Assembly: GCA_030837785.1 (NCBI GenBank)
Contig: JAUQYA010000003.1
Location: 1-22,953, forward strand
Direction: 5' to 3'
From: Albidovulum sp.
GTDB taxonomy: Bacteria; Pseudomonadota; Alphaproteobacteria; Rhodobacterales; Rhodobacteraceae
Length of the DNA: 22,953 nt
The notes under the pieces were generated by a model. That model saw only the letters and a program-made list of their open reading frames with translations. It searched no databases and was not told the DNA's origin. A program made the position numbers and the translations under genes. Positions 7,211 through 16,614 of this stretch are shown here, one piece after another (within the stretch, counting starts at the first letter, position 1; the number at the start of each line of letters is the position of its first letter).

Positions 7211-7325
7211 TCATGGCCCCGCCGCAGCAGTCCGACGTCGATCGCCGCCGTCTCCGGCACCCGTCGCACCGTCGGAAAGCATCGTGCGCAATGTGCTCCG
7301 GCCGACCCCTCGGCGGGAGGCGCGG

Positions 7326-8773
7326 ATGAGCCATCCGACCGGCATCCATGTCGCAGGGCGGTGGCAGCCCGGTGCCTCGCGCATCGAGAACCGCAACCCT
7401 TCCGACCTTTCCGACGTGATCGGCGACTACGGCCAGGCCGACGCCGCATCGCTCGACGAGGCGCTGGCGGCGGCACAGCGGGCGCAGCCGCTCTGGTGGC
7501 GCGCCGGCGTGCAGAAGCGCCATGACGTGCTCATGGCCATCGGCACCGGGCTGATGGCGCGCGCGGACGAGATCGGCCGGCTGGTATCGCGGGAGGAGGG
7601 CAAGCCCCTGGCCGAGGGCCGCGGCGAGGTCTACCGCGCCGGGCAGTTTTTCACCTATTTCGCCGCCGAGGCGCTTCGCCTGCACGGCGACCTGGCCGAA
7701 AGCGTGCGCCCCGGCATCGAGATCGACATGCGGCGGGAGCCGGTGGGCGTGGTTGCGGTCATCAGCCCGTGGAACTTCCCCGTCGCCACCCCGGCCTGGA
7801 AGATCGCCCCGGCGCTCGCCTTCGGCAACGCCGTGGTCTGGAAGCCGGCGAACCTGACGCCCGCCTCGGCCTGTGTGCTGACCGACATCATCACCCGGCA
7901 GGACATTCCCGCCGGGCTTTTCAACCTGGTGAGCGGCCCCGGCCGCGAGGTCGGCCAGCGGCTGGTGGAAAGCCGCGAGGTGGATGCGATCAGCTTCACC
8001 GGGTCGGTTCCGGTGGGCCGCGGCATTGCCGCCGGCGCGGTGGCGAACCTGACCAAGCTCCAGATGGAGATGGGGTCGAAGAACCCGATGCTGGTGATGG
8101 AGGACGCCGACCTCGACCTTGCCGTCGCCCATGCCGCCAGCGCCGCCTTCGGCGGGACCGGGCAGAAATGCACCGCCGCCTCGCGCCTGATCGTGCACGA
8201 GGCGGTGCATGACGCCTTTGTCGAGAGGCTCGTCGCCGCGGCCCGCGCCCTCAGGGTCGGCCATGCGCTCGAGGCGGGCACCCAGATCGGCCCGGTCGTT
8301 TCGGAAGGGCAACTGGGGCAGGATCTCGACTACATCGGCATCGGCAAGGCCGAGGGGGCGGAGCTGCTCTGCGGCGGGGGTCGGCTGGATCGTGACACCG
8401 AGGGCTGTTTCATGGCCCCCGCCGTCTTCGCCGGCACCCGCAACGACATGCGCATCAACCGCGAGGAGATGTTCGCGCCGATCACCTGCATCATCCGAGC
8501 CGGCAGCTACGGCGAGGCGCTGGCCATCGCCAACGACAGCGACTTCGGCCTCGCCGCCGGGATCATCACCCGGTCGCTGGCCCGCGCCAGCCATTTCCGC
8601 GCCAACATCCGCGCCGGCTGCGTCATGGTGAACCTGCCGACCGCCGGCACCGACTACCACGTTGCCTTCGGCGGCCGCGGCGCCTCGTCCTACGGGCCGC
8701 GCGAACAGGGGCGCTATGCCGCCGAGTTCTACACCAGCGTGAAGACCGCCTATGTCGCGGCGGGGGTGGCGGA

Positions 8774-8777
<4 letters not shown>
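7326..8777 (+). CDS. NAD(P)-dependent aldehyde dehydrogenase, 2-oxoglutarate-semialdehyde-dehydrogenase-like
   Basis: The 483-residue enzyme has the full aldehyde dehydrogenase set: ISPWNFP with Asn150, Lys173 in WKPANLTP, FTGS at 224-227, catalytic base Glu248 in MEMGSKNP, and nucleophile Cys282 in GTGQKCTAASR. The GSKNP and GQKCTAASRLIV segments resemble the group that includes alpha-ketoglutaric semialdehyde dehydrogenases of sugar-acid and hydroxyproline breakdown, so a dicarboxylic semialdehyde substrate is plausible but not proved. Start 7326 is preferred over an upstream in-frame GTG (7284) because GGAGG stands five bases before it. Its stop overlaps the next start codon in an ATGA, so the following gene is translationally coupled. 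It probably performs a late oxidation in the pathway. Confidence 0.92.
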
Positions 8778-9786
<1,009 letters not shown>

Positions 9787-9790
<4 letters not shown>

Positions 9791-11460
9791 GTTCCGGACA
9801 TCCCCTCGCCACGCCCGGCGCCGGCATCGCGCCCCGCCCGCCGGATGTGGTCATGCGGCTGGCGCGGCTGGGCGCGGCGCACCCGACCCGGCTGTCGTTC
9901 CTGCGGGTGATGCTGCGCCGGATGGAACAGGAGGGCTGGGAGTTCGACCGCAGCGTCTGGGAGATCGACAACTCCGGCGTGGGCCGCGCCGTCTATCGCG
10001 CGATCGGCCCCGAACGCTGCTACAGCCTTGTCGCCTTCGCCCGTGACCTGCCCGACGGGATGCGGTCGGATCGCGTCATCGCCACCGCCTGGGACGCCAC
10101 CTTCGCGCTGTTCGACGGCACGCCGACCCCGGCCGATCTCGACCGGCTCCAGGCGAACGTGCCGCTTCAGGAGGCGGGCCGCATCAGCCCGCGGGAACTG
10201 TCGCTCAGCCGTGCCAACCGCTCGGTGCGGCTCTGGGCACATGTGGTGGAGAGTCTCGCCGAGGGCCGCCAGCCGGATGCCGACGCGATCGCCGCGGTGG
10301 GCTACCTGATGCGCACCACCGCGGTCTACGGTTCGGGCAAGTTCGGCGCCGCCGACCGGCGCGACATCGCCGCGCGCCCCGAGCTGGCAGGGCCTTTCCA
10401 GGCCGAGATGCTGTCGGTCTGGCTGATCCGCCAGTTCACCGTCGACATCGTCGAGCATCTCGCCGCGGCGAAGGGCGGGGCCGCTGCCGTGCGCCTCGCG
10501 CCCGCGATCAAGCATGGCCTCGGCGTCGGAAACTCGACCGGCCTCGGCGTGGCCCCCTTTCTGGTGCGTCACCCGATGCTGCTGCACAACTGGATGACCG
10601 CCCGCGAGGAGGCGCTGGTGCGCGTCCGCGCCCTCGCGCGCGCCACGGCCCGGGCGGTCGCCGCCCTGCGCGCAGCCCATGCCGTGGCCTGCCGCAACGC
10701 GGACGACTGGCGTTCGGAGGACCCGGTCCAGGTGGCACGGCTCGCCGACCTGCGCGCCGACCTGCACAGGATCGGCGCCCGGCTGGAGGCCTTCCCGGGC
10801 GACGATGCGCAGCCTTGGGATGCGCTTTGGCTCTGGGGCGAACGCGAACTGTCGCCCGAAGGCCAGGAGCAGTTGTTCGCGCTGCTGATCGAGCCGCATG
10901 GCGATCTGGTCGACGGGCTCGCCGATCGCATGAGCGCGGAGGAGCCGGTTGCCGCCCGCATCGATGGCGCGATGCCGCTCGGCAGGTTGCGCGAGATCCT
11001 CCGGGACCGCTACGGCTGGGCGCTGGCCATCGACTTCACCCGGCCGCCGAACGTCGCACGGTTCTGGTATGTCTCGGAGGAGAAGCTGGAGCCCCGGCTG
11101 GGCGACCGGGCCAGCGAGGCCGGCGCCGAACGCGAGCAGCCCCTGTGCATCGCCCGGCTGGCGTCGGAACTGGACGCGGCGCTGGCGGACAGGGACGCGG
11201 GCGAGACCGTCGCCGCCTTCCTGCTGCGCCACCCCGGGCACCGATTCATGGTGCGGCGCGCCCTGATCGCCGCGCGCCACCCCTATGCCGAGGTGCGCGA
11301 CAACCTGATCACCGCCGACCTGCGGCCGATCGACCTGATGCGCTGCAAGCTGGCCTTCTTCGGCGCAAGCCGCTTTGATCCGCGATCCGACAGATGGGTG
11401 CGCATCAGCCTCTTTCAGGGCGCGCCCTATCCGCTCGAGGTCAGGAGGGCCGGGAGATGA
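9787..11460 (+). CDS. Unrecognised 557-residue protein of the catabolic operon
   Basis: I do not recognise a characterised family. The protein is soluble, Arg/Ala-rich and without signal or membrane segments. Notable stretches are WEFDRSVWEIDNSGVGRAVY (51-70), LMRTTAVYGSGKFGAADR (174-191) and the Gly-rich HGLGVGNSTGLGVAPFLV (243-260), followed by RHPMLLHNWM; these look like conserved ligand or cofactor sites rather than low-complexity sequence. It begins in ATGA overlap with the dipeptidase-like gene and ends in ATGA overlap with the DUF3726 gene, so it is made in step with both. Codon use matches its neighbours, with G/C at most third positions. It could be the enzyme for a step that none of the recognised genes explains. 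No function is claimed. Confidence 0.85.
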
Positions 11461-12164
11461 GGATGGAACCGGACAGTCCGGCGCGGGCCGGCGCCGCGCC
11501 TTCCGGTCCGCCGCAGCTGGCCAAGCTCTCGCGCAACGAGATCGAGGCGCTTTGTGCAAGGGCCGCGCGCGGGGCGGGACTCGGCTGGGGCCATGCCGAG
11601 GAGGCGGGCTTCGCCGCAGGCTGGCTCCATGCCCGGGGCATCGACGGGTCAACCGCCCTTCTGGCCCGTCTCGACGACGCGGCGGGCAGGGCATGGTCCG
11701 ATCTCTGCCCGGTGGTCGGAGCGGGAAAATGGGCCGCGCGAGGAAGCATTCCGATCTGCCCCCTGGCGTTTGGCACCGCCCTGAGCGACCATTGCGAGCT
11801 TCCCGAGGGCCGCCTGGCCGGCGGCCTCTGCGTCGGGCCGGTGAGCCATCCGGTCCTCGTCCTGCCGTTCCTCGCGCGGATCGCCGGCGTTCTGGGAACG
11901 CCGGTCCGGCTGCGCTTCGACGGCGGCGGGATCGACATCGGCCCCGACCGGCTTTCGGGTGATGCCGATCGTCTGGCCGGGCTCGCGGAGGCCGCATTCA
12001 CCCTCTCGTCTGGCCCCGGTCCCGCCGGCCCGGGCCGCGCGCCGGCCTACGGTTGCCCGCAGGCAACGCTGGGCGCGCTGGGCGATCTGGCGCTGCGGAC
12101 CACGGTTCCCCGGTCGGCCCGCTCCCGCGCGGATGCGGGTGCCGGCACTGGCGACAACGATTGA
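11457..12164 (+). CDS. DUF3726 family protein
   Basis: The 235-residue protein begins LSRNEIEALCARAARGAGLGWGHAEEAGFAAGWLHARGIDG (24-64), the hallmark N-terminus of DUF3726 proteins, followed by short hydrophobic stretches (CPLAFGTALSD, SHPVLVLPFLARIAGV) but no clear membrane helix set. The family has no known biochemical role; from memory, members often sit with catabolic genes in marine alphaproteobacteria. The start overlaps the preceding stop (ATGA); an in-frame Met two codons later is an alternative. It ends just before a strong GC hairpin, making it the last gene of the unit. Together with the 557-residue protein it may form a pair. Confidence 0.8.
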   Translation: MRMEPDSPARAGAAPSGPPQLAKLSRNEIEALCARAARGAGLGWGHAEEAGFAAGWLHARGIDGSTALLARLDDAAGRAWSDLCPVVGAGKWAARGSIPICPLAFGTALSDHCELPEGRLAGGLCVGPVSHPVLVLPFLARIAGVLGTPVRLRFDGGGIDIGPDRLSGDADRLAGLAEAAFTLSSGPGPAGPGRAPAYGCPQATLGALGDLALRTTVPRSARSRADAGAGTGDND

Positions 12165-12170
12165 GGGGGC

Positions 12171-12207
12171 GCAGGTCTCCGCCCCCGGAACGGGGCGCGG
12201 AGCCTGC
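12171..12207 (+). terminator. Long GC hairpin at the end of the catabolic operon
   Basis: Three stacked stems GCAGG/CCTGC, CTCCG/CGGAG and CCCCG/CGGGG close on a GAA loop, with single- and two-base bulges. It begins 7 bp after the DUF3726 stop. No T-run follows, so it is a candidate terminator of the U-poor type or a 3'-end stabiliser. Confidence 0.55.
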
Positions 12208-12297
12208 GGAGACGGGGCAGGCCCCATGACAGCGCTTGCGCTTTGCCTTTGCCCGGGCCCTGCGCTACTTCGGGAAGGACAGAGGAGGAGGTCGCCC

Positions 12298-13428
12298 ATG
12301 CCCGCATTGCTGCCAGATGTCGATCCCGACGGTCTCGAGGAATTCTCGGTCGTCTTCACCGACCGCTCGCTCAACCACATGAGCCAGGCCTTCCAGCAGG
12401 TGATGCGCGACATCTCCGCGATGCTCAAGGAGGTCTACAATGCCGAGGCGGTGGCGCTGGTGCCCGGCGGCGGCAGCTATGCGATGGAGGCGGTGGCGCG
12501 CCAGTTCGCGGGCAGGGCGCGCGCGCTCGTCGTCCGCAACGGCTGGTTCTCCTACCGCTGGACGCAGATCTTCGAGGCGGGCGGCTTCGCGGCCGAGACC
12601 CATGCCGCGCTTGCCCGCCGGTCGGGCAACGAGCCGCAGGCCCCCTTCACGCCGGCGCCGGTCGAGGAGGTCGTGGCGAAGATCGCCGAGGTGCGGCCCG
12701 ACGTCGTCTTCGCCCCGCATGTCGAGACCGCCTCGGGCATGATCCTGCCCGACGACTACCTGAAGGCGCTGGCCCGCGCCGCGCACGAGGCGGGCGCGCT
12801 CTTCGTGCTCGACTGCATCGCCTCCGGCTGCGCCTGGGTCGACATGCAGGCCGCGGGCGTCGATGTGCTGATCTCGGCGCCGCAGAAGGGCTGGTCGGCC
12901 TCGCCCTCGGCCGGGCTGGTGATGTTCTCCGAACTGGCGCTCCGGCGGATGGAGGCGACCACGTCCTCGAGCTTTGCGCTCGACCTGAAGAAGTGGCGCG
13001 CGATCATGGCCGCCTACGAGGCGGGCGGCCACGCCTATCACGCGACCATGCCAACCGATGCGCTCCGTGCCTTCCGCGATACGATGGTCGAGACCAGGGC
13101 CCACGGGTTCGAGCGGCTGCGCGAGGCGCAGTGGCGGCTCGGCAACGAGGTGCGGGCCGAGCTTGCCCGCCGGGGCATCGGTTCCGTCGCCGCCGAGGGC
13201 TTCGCCGCGCCCGGTGTCGTCGTCAGCTTCACCGACGACCCCGAGATCCAGTCGGGGCGGAAATTCGCCGCTGAGGGCGTCCAGATCGCCGCCGGCGTGC
13301 CGCTTCAGGTGGGCGAGGGCGACGGCTACCGCAGCTTCCGCATCGGGCTTTTCGGGCTCGACAAGCTCTATGACGTGGACGGAACCGTCGGCCGGGTCCG
13401 GCGCGCGCTCGACGCGGCCGGACTCTGA
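12298..13428 (+). CDS. Class V aminotransferase (alanine-glyoxylate/serine-glyoxylate type)
   Basis: The 376-residue cytoplasmic enzyme has the fold-type I PLP pattern of class V aminotransferases: VPGGGSYAMEAVA (55-67) binding the cofactor phosphate, HVETASG (141-147), Asp172 in VLDCIAS contacting the pyridine nitrogen, and Schiff-base Lys197 in SAPQKGWSASPSAG. The length fits the family. The start at 12298 has an AGGAGGAG ribosome site; the frame is open further upstream but overlaps the hairpin. It probably transfers an amino group between alanine or serine and a 2-oxo acid such as glyoxylate; the exact pair is not readable. It is separated from the catabolic operon by the hairpin at 12171-12207 and 90 bp, so it may be an independent gene, though it could still supply nitrogen metabolism for the pathway. 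Confidence 0.88.
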   Translation: MPALLPDVDPDGLEEFSVVFTDRSLNHMSQAFQQVMRDISAMLKEVYNAEAVALVPGGGSYAMEAVARQFAGRARALVVRNGWFSYRWTQIFEAGGFAAETHAALARRSGNEPQAPFTPAPVEEVVAKIAEVRPDVVFAPHVETASGMILPDDYLKALARAAHEAGALFVLDCIASGCAWVDMQAAGVDVLISAPQKGWSASPSAGLVMFSELALRRMEATTSSSFALDLKKWRAIMAAYEAGGHAYHATMPTDALRAFRDTMVETRAHGFERLREAQWRLGNEVRAELARRGIGSVAAEGFAAPGVVVSFTDDPEIQSGRKFAAEGVQIAAGVPLQVGEGDGYRSFRIGLFGLDKLYDVDGTVGRVRRALDAAGL

Positions 13429-13445
13429 GGCGGGGCTCTGAGCGC

Positions 13446-14642
13446 TCAGCGCACCCCGAGGCCCGCCTTCATCAGCGTGCGGCGCACCGGTGCCATTGAA
13501 TAGAGCGCGTTCAGCATGCCCGCGCGCAGGTCGCGGAGCGGCTGCGCCGACAGCATCGAGGCGCGGTTGAGAAGGTCGATCCCCATGACGCGCGCCTTCA
13601 CCTCGGGCCAGCGGCGGCGGTTGTAGGCGGAAAGCATCGCCCGCTCCCCCAGCCGTTCCGGCGCGGCGGTGGCGAGGTCCAGAAGGCAGGCGAGATCGGC
13701 CAGCGACATGTTCAGCCCCTGCGCCCCGATCGGCGGCACGACATGGGCGGCTTCGGCCAGAAGTGCCGTGCGTTCGGCATCGAACCTCTCGGCGATCTGG
13801 GCGATGATCGGCCAGACCGAGCGCCGGGTGACGAGCGTGAGCGGGCCGAGAAGGCCGGCGGAGCGCGCCAGCAGCGCGGCTTCGAACTCCGCCACCGGCA
13901 GCGCGGCGAGCCTGAGCGCCTCGGGCCCGCGCTCCATCCAGACCACGGCCGAGGAGGGCAGGCCGCCGCGGTCGGGCAGGGGGACGAGGGTGAAGGGGCC
14001 GCCCGAGCGGTGAATCTCGGTCGAGACATTGCCGTGCGGGACCGGATGGGTGACGGCGAAGGCGAGCGCCTTCTGCCCGTAGCGCATCGTCCTGACGCCG
14101 ATCCCCACCGCCTCGCGCACCAGGCTCGCCCGGCCGTCGGCGGCGATCAGGAGGCGCGCGGAGAGCTGCGCCCCGTCCGACAGCGTCACCCGCGCCTCGC
14201 CCTCCCGGGTCAGCACCGAGCGCGTTGCGGTGCCCGGGCGAAAGTCGACGTTCGGCAGCTCGGCCAGCCGCGCCACCGTCTCGCGGCGCAGAAGCCAGTT
14301 GGGGAAGTTCCAGCCGAACGGCTCTTCCCCGATCTCGGCGGCATCGAAATCCTTGACGATGCGCGGCTCCGGCGTCTCGCCGCCGGCATCGACGACGCGC
14401 ATGACGCGAAGCGCCGAGCCGTGTGGCGCGATCCGAGTCCAGAGACCGGCGGCCTCCAGCACCCGCCGCGAGGGTTGCAGGAAGGCGGTGGTGCGCAGGT
14501 CCGCACCCGCGTCCGCCTCCTCGATGACCGGGGGGGCCGGATCGACACAGACCACGCGGAACCCGGCGGCGCCGAAGGCCGCCGCGGCGGTCAGCCCCGC
14601 GACCCCGCCGCCGGAAATCAGGATGTCGGTCGTCTCGCGCAT
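13446..14642 (-). CDS. ubiH: UbiH/COQ6-family FAD-dependent hydroxylase (ubiquinone biosynthesis)
   Basis: The 398-residue flavoprotein has the N-terminal dinucleotide fold GGGVAGLTAA (G11-x-G13-xx-G16), the DG motif LIAADGRASLVRE (Asp169), and the third FAD motif as AEAAHVVPPIGAQGLNMSLAD (296-316), in which AE replaces the more usual GD. Such aerobic monooxygenases hydroxylate the benzoquinone ring of ubiquinone precursors at the inner membrane. I favour UbiH/UbiF-type over other aromatic hydroxylases from overall pattern, but which ring position it acts on cannot be read; alphaproteobacterial enzymes of this family vary in regioselectivity. The start at 14642 is preceded by GGAGG. It converges on the aminotransferase gene, with 17 bp between stops, and lies downstream of a small membrane-protein gene. 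Confidence 0.85.
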   Translation of the reverse strand: MRETTDILISGGGVAGLTAAAAFGAAGFRVVCVDPAPPVIEEADAGADLRTTAFLQPSRRVLEAAGLWTRIAPHGSALRVMRVVDAGGETPEPRIVKDFDAAEIGEEPFGWNFPNWLLRRETVARLAELPNVDFRPGTATRSVLTREGEARVTLSDGAQLSARLLIAADGRASLVREAVGIGVRTMRYGQKALAFAVTHPVPHGNVSTEIHRSGGPFTLVPLPDRGGLPSSAVVWMERGPEALRLAALPVAEFEAALLARSAGLLGPLTLVTRRSVWPIIAQIAERFDAERTALLAEAAHVVPPIGAQGLNMSLADLACLLDLATAAPERLGERAMLSAYNRRRWPEVKARVMGIDLLNRASMLSAQPLRDLRAGMLNALYSMAPVRRTLMKAGLGVR

Positions 14643-14725
14643 GGTGCCTCCGCTTGCGGCGAAGATAGCCCGCCGCGCCGCGCGCGTCCAACGGTCAGGC
14701 GCGCGGCCGCGTCACTTGCAGCCCG

Positions 14726-14953
14726 TCACTTGCTGATGGTCAGCGCGATCAGGATTGCGAAGGCCACCGGAACGGCGGCCAGCCCCACGAGGCCGAGCGC
14801 GACGAGGCCCCAGGTCTTCACCGCGAGGATCAGCGCGGCGAGAAGGAGAAGGGGCAGGGCAACGAGGCCGAGCGCCCGGCTGCGGGCGATCCGGCCGCCG
14901 CGGCGGGACGTGTGGTATTCGGCCCCGTGCGGGGCGTCGGCGAGTGCGGTCAT
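14726..14953 (-). CDS. Small two-helix membrane protein, unknown
   Basis: The 75-residue protein has a polar, basic N-terminus (RRGGRIARSR at 17-26) followed by two adjacent hydrophobic helices (about 28-45 and 47-72) and ends in ISK. The positively charged N-terminus suggests an N-in hairpin topology. A good ribosome site (AGGAG, eight bases before ATG) and codon use like its neighbours support it as a real gene. It lies 83 bp upstream of the ubiH-like gene on the same strand, so an association with membrane quinone biosynthesis is possible but unproven. Confidence 0.75.
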   Translation of the reverse strand: MTALADAPHGAEYHTSRRGGRIARSRALGLVALPLLLLAALILAVKTWGLVALGLVGLAAVPVAFAILIALTISK

Positions 14954-15054
14954 GGCGGTCTCCTGTTCGCTGCGGCGGGAATAGGGGGTTGCGATTCCCC
15001 GCGCAACCGGTCGGAATGCCGCAGCGCCGCCGCCGGGTGCTCAGCGCAGCCCGT

Positions 15055-15711
15055 TCATCGCAGGCGGGCGAGGAACCCCGCAAGGTCGTCGGTGTGATGG
15101 TGGATGTGGGGGGCGGGTTCGGGCACCGCCGCCACATGGACGGTGCGCATCCCCATCGCGTGGGGGGCGGCGAGGTTGCGCGGATCGTCCTCGAACATCG
15201 CGGCGCGCGCGGCGTCGATTCCGCCCGCCGCGAAGACCGTCTCGAAGGCGCGGCGGTCGGGCTTCGGCCGGAAGCCCGCGTGCTCCACCCCGAAGACGGC
15301 ATCGAAGGCACCGGAGAGGCCGCGCGCGTCCAGCACGCGGCGGGCATAGGGGGCCGAGCCGTTGGTGTAGACGACGCGCTGCCCGGGCAGGGCACCGATG
15401 GCCCGTGCAAGCGCCGGGTCGGGCGCCAGATGATCGACCGCGATGTCGTGGACATCCTCGAGATAGGGCACCGGATCGACCCCGTGTTCGTGCATGAGGC
15501 CCGCGAGCGTGGTGCCGTAGAGTCGCCAGTAGTCTGCGCGGAGCCGGTCGGCTTCGTCGCGCGCCACGCCGAGCGTCGCCATGACATAGGCCGTCATCCG
15601 CGCCTCGATCTGGTCGAAGAGCCGGGCGGCGGGCGGGTAGAGCGTGTTGTCGAGGTCGAAGACCCAGGTCTCGACACGGGTGAAGTCGGCGGGCGTGGCG
15701 CGTTCGGGCAT
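15055..15711 (-). CDS. HAD-superfamily hydrolase, pyrimidine 5'-nucleotidase type
   Basis: The 218-residue cytoplasmic phosphatase has all four HAD motifs: Asp19/Asp21 in FDLDNTLYPP, Thr116 in YTNGS, Lys150 in RPKPDRRAF, and EDDPRNL (174-180). The DLDNTLYP and TNGSAPYA forms match the pyrimidine 5'-nucleotidase/SDT1 subgroup, which dephosphorylates nucleoside monophosphates; substrate is assigned by family only. The start at 15711 is chosen because the family begins just before the DLDNTLY strand; the frame remains open upstream into a 14-bp tandem repeat that encodes nothing family-like. The ribosome site is weak. The C-terminus is His-rich (HIHHHTDDL). Confidence 0.87.
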   Translation of the reverse strand: MPERATPADFTRVETWVFDLDNTLYPPAARLFDQIEARMTAYVMATLGVARDEADRLRADYWRLYGTTLAGLMHEHGVDPVPYLEDVHDIAVDHLAPDPALARAIGALPGQRVVYTNGSAPYARRVLDARGLSGAFDAVFGVEHAGFRPKPDRRAFETVFAAGGIDAARAAMFEDDPRNLAAPHAMGMRTVHVAAVPEPAPHIHHHTDDLAGFLARLR

Positions 15712-15737
15712 GGCCCTGCCTACACCGCGCCCCCGCT

Positions 15738-15821
15738 GCCCGCAATCGGCCGCCCGCAATCGGCTGCCCGCAATCGGCCGCCCGCAATCGGCCGCCCGCC
15801 ATCGACCGCCCGTAATCGACC
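15738..15821. repeat. 14-bp tandem repeat, six copies
   Basis: The unit GCCCGCAATCGGCC repeats without spacers at 15738, 15752, 15766, 15780, 15794 and 15808. Copies 1, 3 and 4 are identical; copy 2 differs at one base, and copies 5 and 6 carry a few changes (CCATCGACC, TAATCGACC). It sits between the start of the HAD gene and the divergent GntR gene. A period of 14 is not a multiple of three, so it is not selected as coding. Confidence 0.9.
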
Positions 15822-15873
15822 GCCTTGTCATCGCGTGCCGCCCCGCCTAGGCTCGCGCGCCGCATGCCGCCCC

Positions 15874-15928
15874 GGGGGGTGAGGCCCGGGGGGGCCGGGG
15901 GGTGAGGCCCGGGGGGTGAGGCCCGGGG
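15874..15928 (+). repeat. G-run repeat with quadruplex potential
   Basis: GGGGGGTGAGGCCCG occurs at 15874, 15897 and 15911. Five runs of four to seven G (15874-15879, 15888-15894, 15897-15902, 15911-15916, 15925-15928) are separated by loops of 2-8 bases, which fits a G-quadruplex pattern. It ends 41 bp before the GntR start. Confidence 0.75.
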
Positions 15929-15969
15929 CACGGGGTCGCGGACGAGATCGGGGGGCAGGAAGGGACGGG

Positions 15970-16614
15970 ATGCAGAAGGACGCCTACACTCTTATCCTCG
16001 AGGCGATCGACCAGGGCATCTACCGGCCCGGCGACCGGCTGGTGGAGGCGGAACTCGCCGAGCGCTTCGGGGTGTCGCGCACGCCGGTGCGCGAGGCGCT
16101 CCAGCGGCTCGAGACCCAGTCGATGCTGACCCGCGACGGCCGCTCGATGATCGTGGCCTCGCTCGATCACAACCAGCTTGCCGAGCTTTACGTGGTGCGC
16201 GCCGAGCTTGAGGGCCTTGCCGCGCGCCTTGCCGCCAAACATGCCACGCCCGAGGAGATCCGGGTGCTGAACGACATGGTCGAGGCCGACCGGGAGATCG
16301 TGGAAGATCCCGACGGGCTGTCGCGTGCCAACCGCCGCTTCCACAAGCAGATCCACCTCGCCTCGCACAACCGCTACCTCGTCCAGCAACTTGACCTCGT
16401 GCACCGCTCGATGGCGCTTCTCGCCTCGACCTCGCTTGCCGCCGAGGGCCGGGGCAAGGCCGCGCTCGAGGAACATGCCGAGATCGTCCGCGCGATCGCC
16501 GCGGGCGACGGCGAGGCGGCGCAGGCCGCGCTGCGCGCCCATATCTCAAAAGCCTTCGAAACTCGGCTGAAACTCGATGCCGGGACGGTGAAGGGCAAGG
16601 GCGGCGATCGTTGA
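15970..16614 (+). CDS. GntR-family transcriptional regulator, FCD subfamily
   Basis: The 214-residue protein has a GntR winged helix (about 3-62, with GDRLVEAELAERFGVSRTPVREAL) and an all-helical FCD ligand domain (about 68-195). FCD metal ligands His125, His169 and His191 are present, with Asn121 where many members have Asp. FCD regulators sense small organic acids and usually repress catabolic genes. The start at 15970 follows AGGAAGGGACGGG; the open frame upstream runs through the G-run repeat and is rejected. It stands alone on its strand, and its target is not evident. Its last 69 bp overlap the 3' end of the glycosyltransferase gene on the opposite strand. Confidence 0.9.
   Translation: MQKDAYTLILEAIDQGIYRPGDRLVEAELAERFGVSRTPVREALQRLETQSMLTRDGRSMIVASLDHNQLAELYVVRAELEGLAARLAAKHATPEEIRVLNDMVEADREIVEDPDGLSRANRRFHKQIHLASHNRYLVQQLDLVHRSMALLASTSLAAEGRGKAALEEHAEIVRAIAAGDGEAAQAALRAHISKAFETRLKLDAGTVKGKGGDR

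Noticed and set aside
13438..13449. 12-bp perfect palindrome CTGAGCGCTCAG between convergent genes
   Set aside because: It is short, spans the stop codon of the ubiH-like gene, has no T-run and no loop; a chance palindrome is likely.
13446..14642. Loss of the GD motif in the UbiH-like protein (AEAAH in place of GDAAH) as a sign of inactivation
   Set aside because: The rest of the FAD motifs are intact. From memory, alphaproteobacterial members often carry this variant, so it is probably a lineage feature.
15738..15821. CRISPR array
   Set aside because: The repeat unit is only 14 bp and the copies are directly adjacent with no spacers; no cas genes are nearby.
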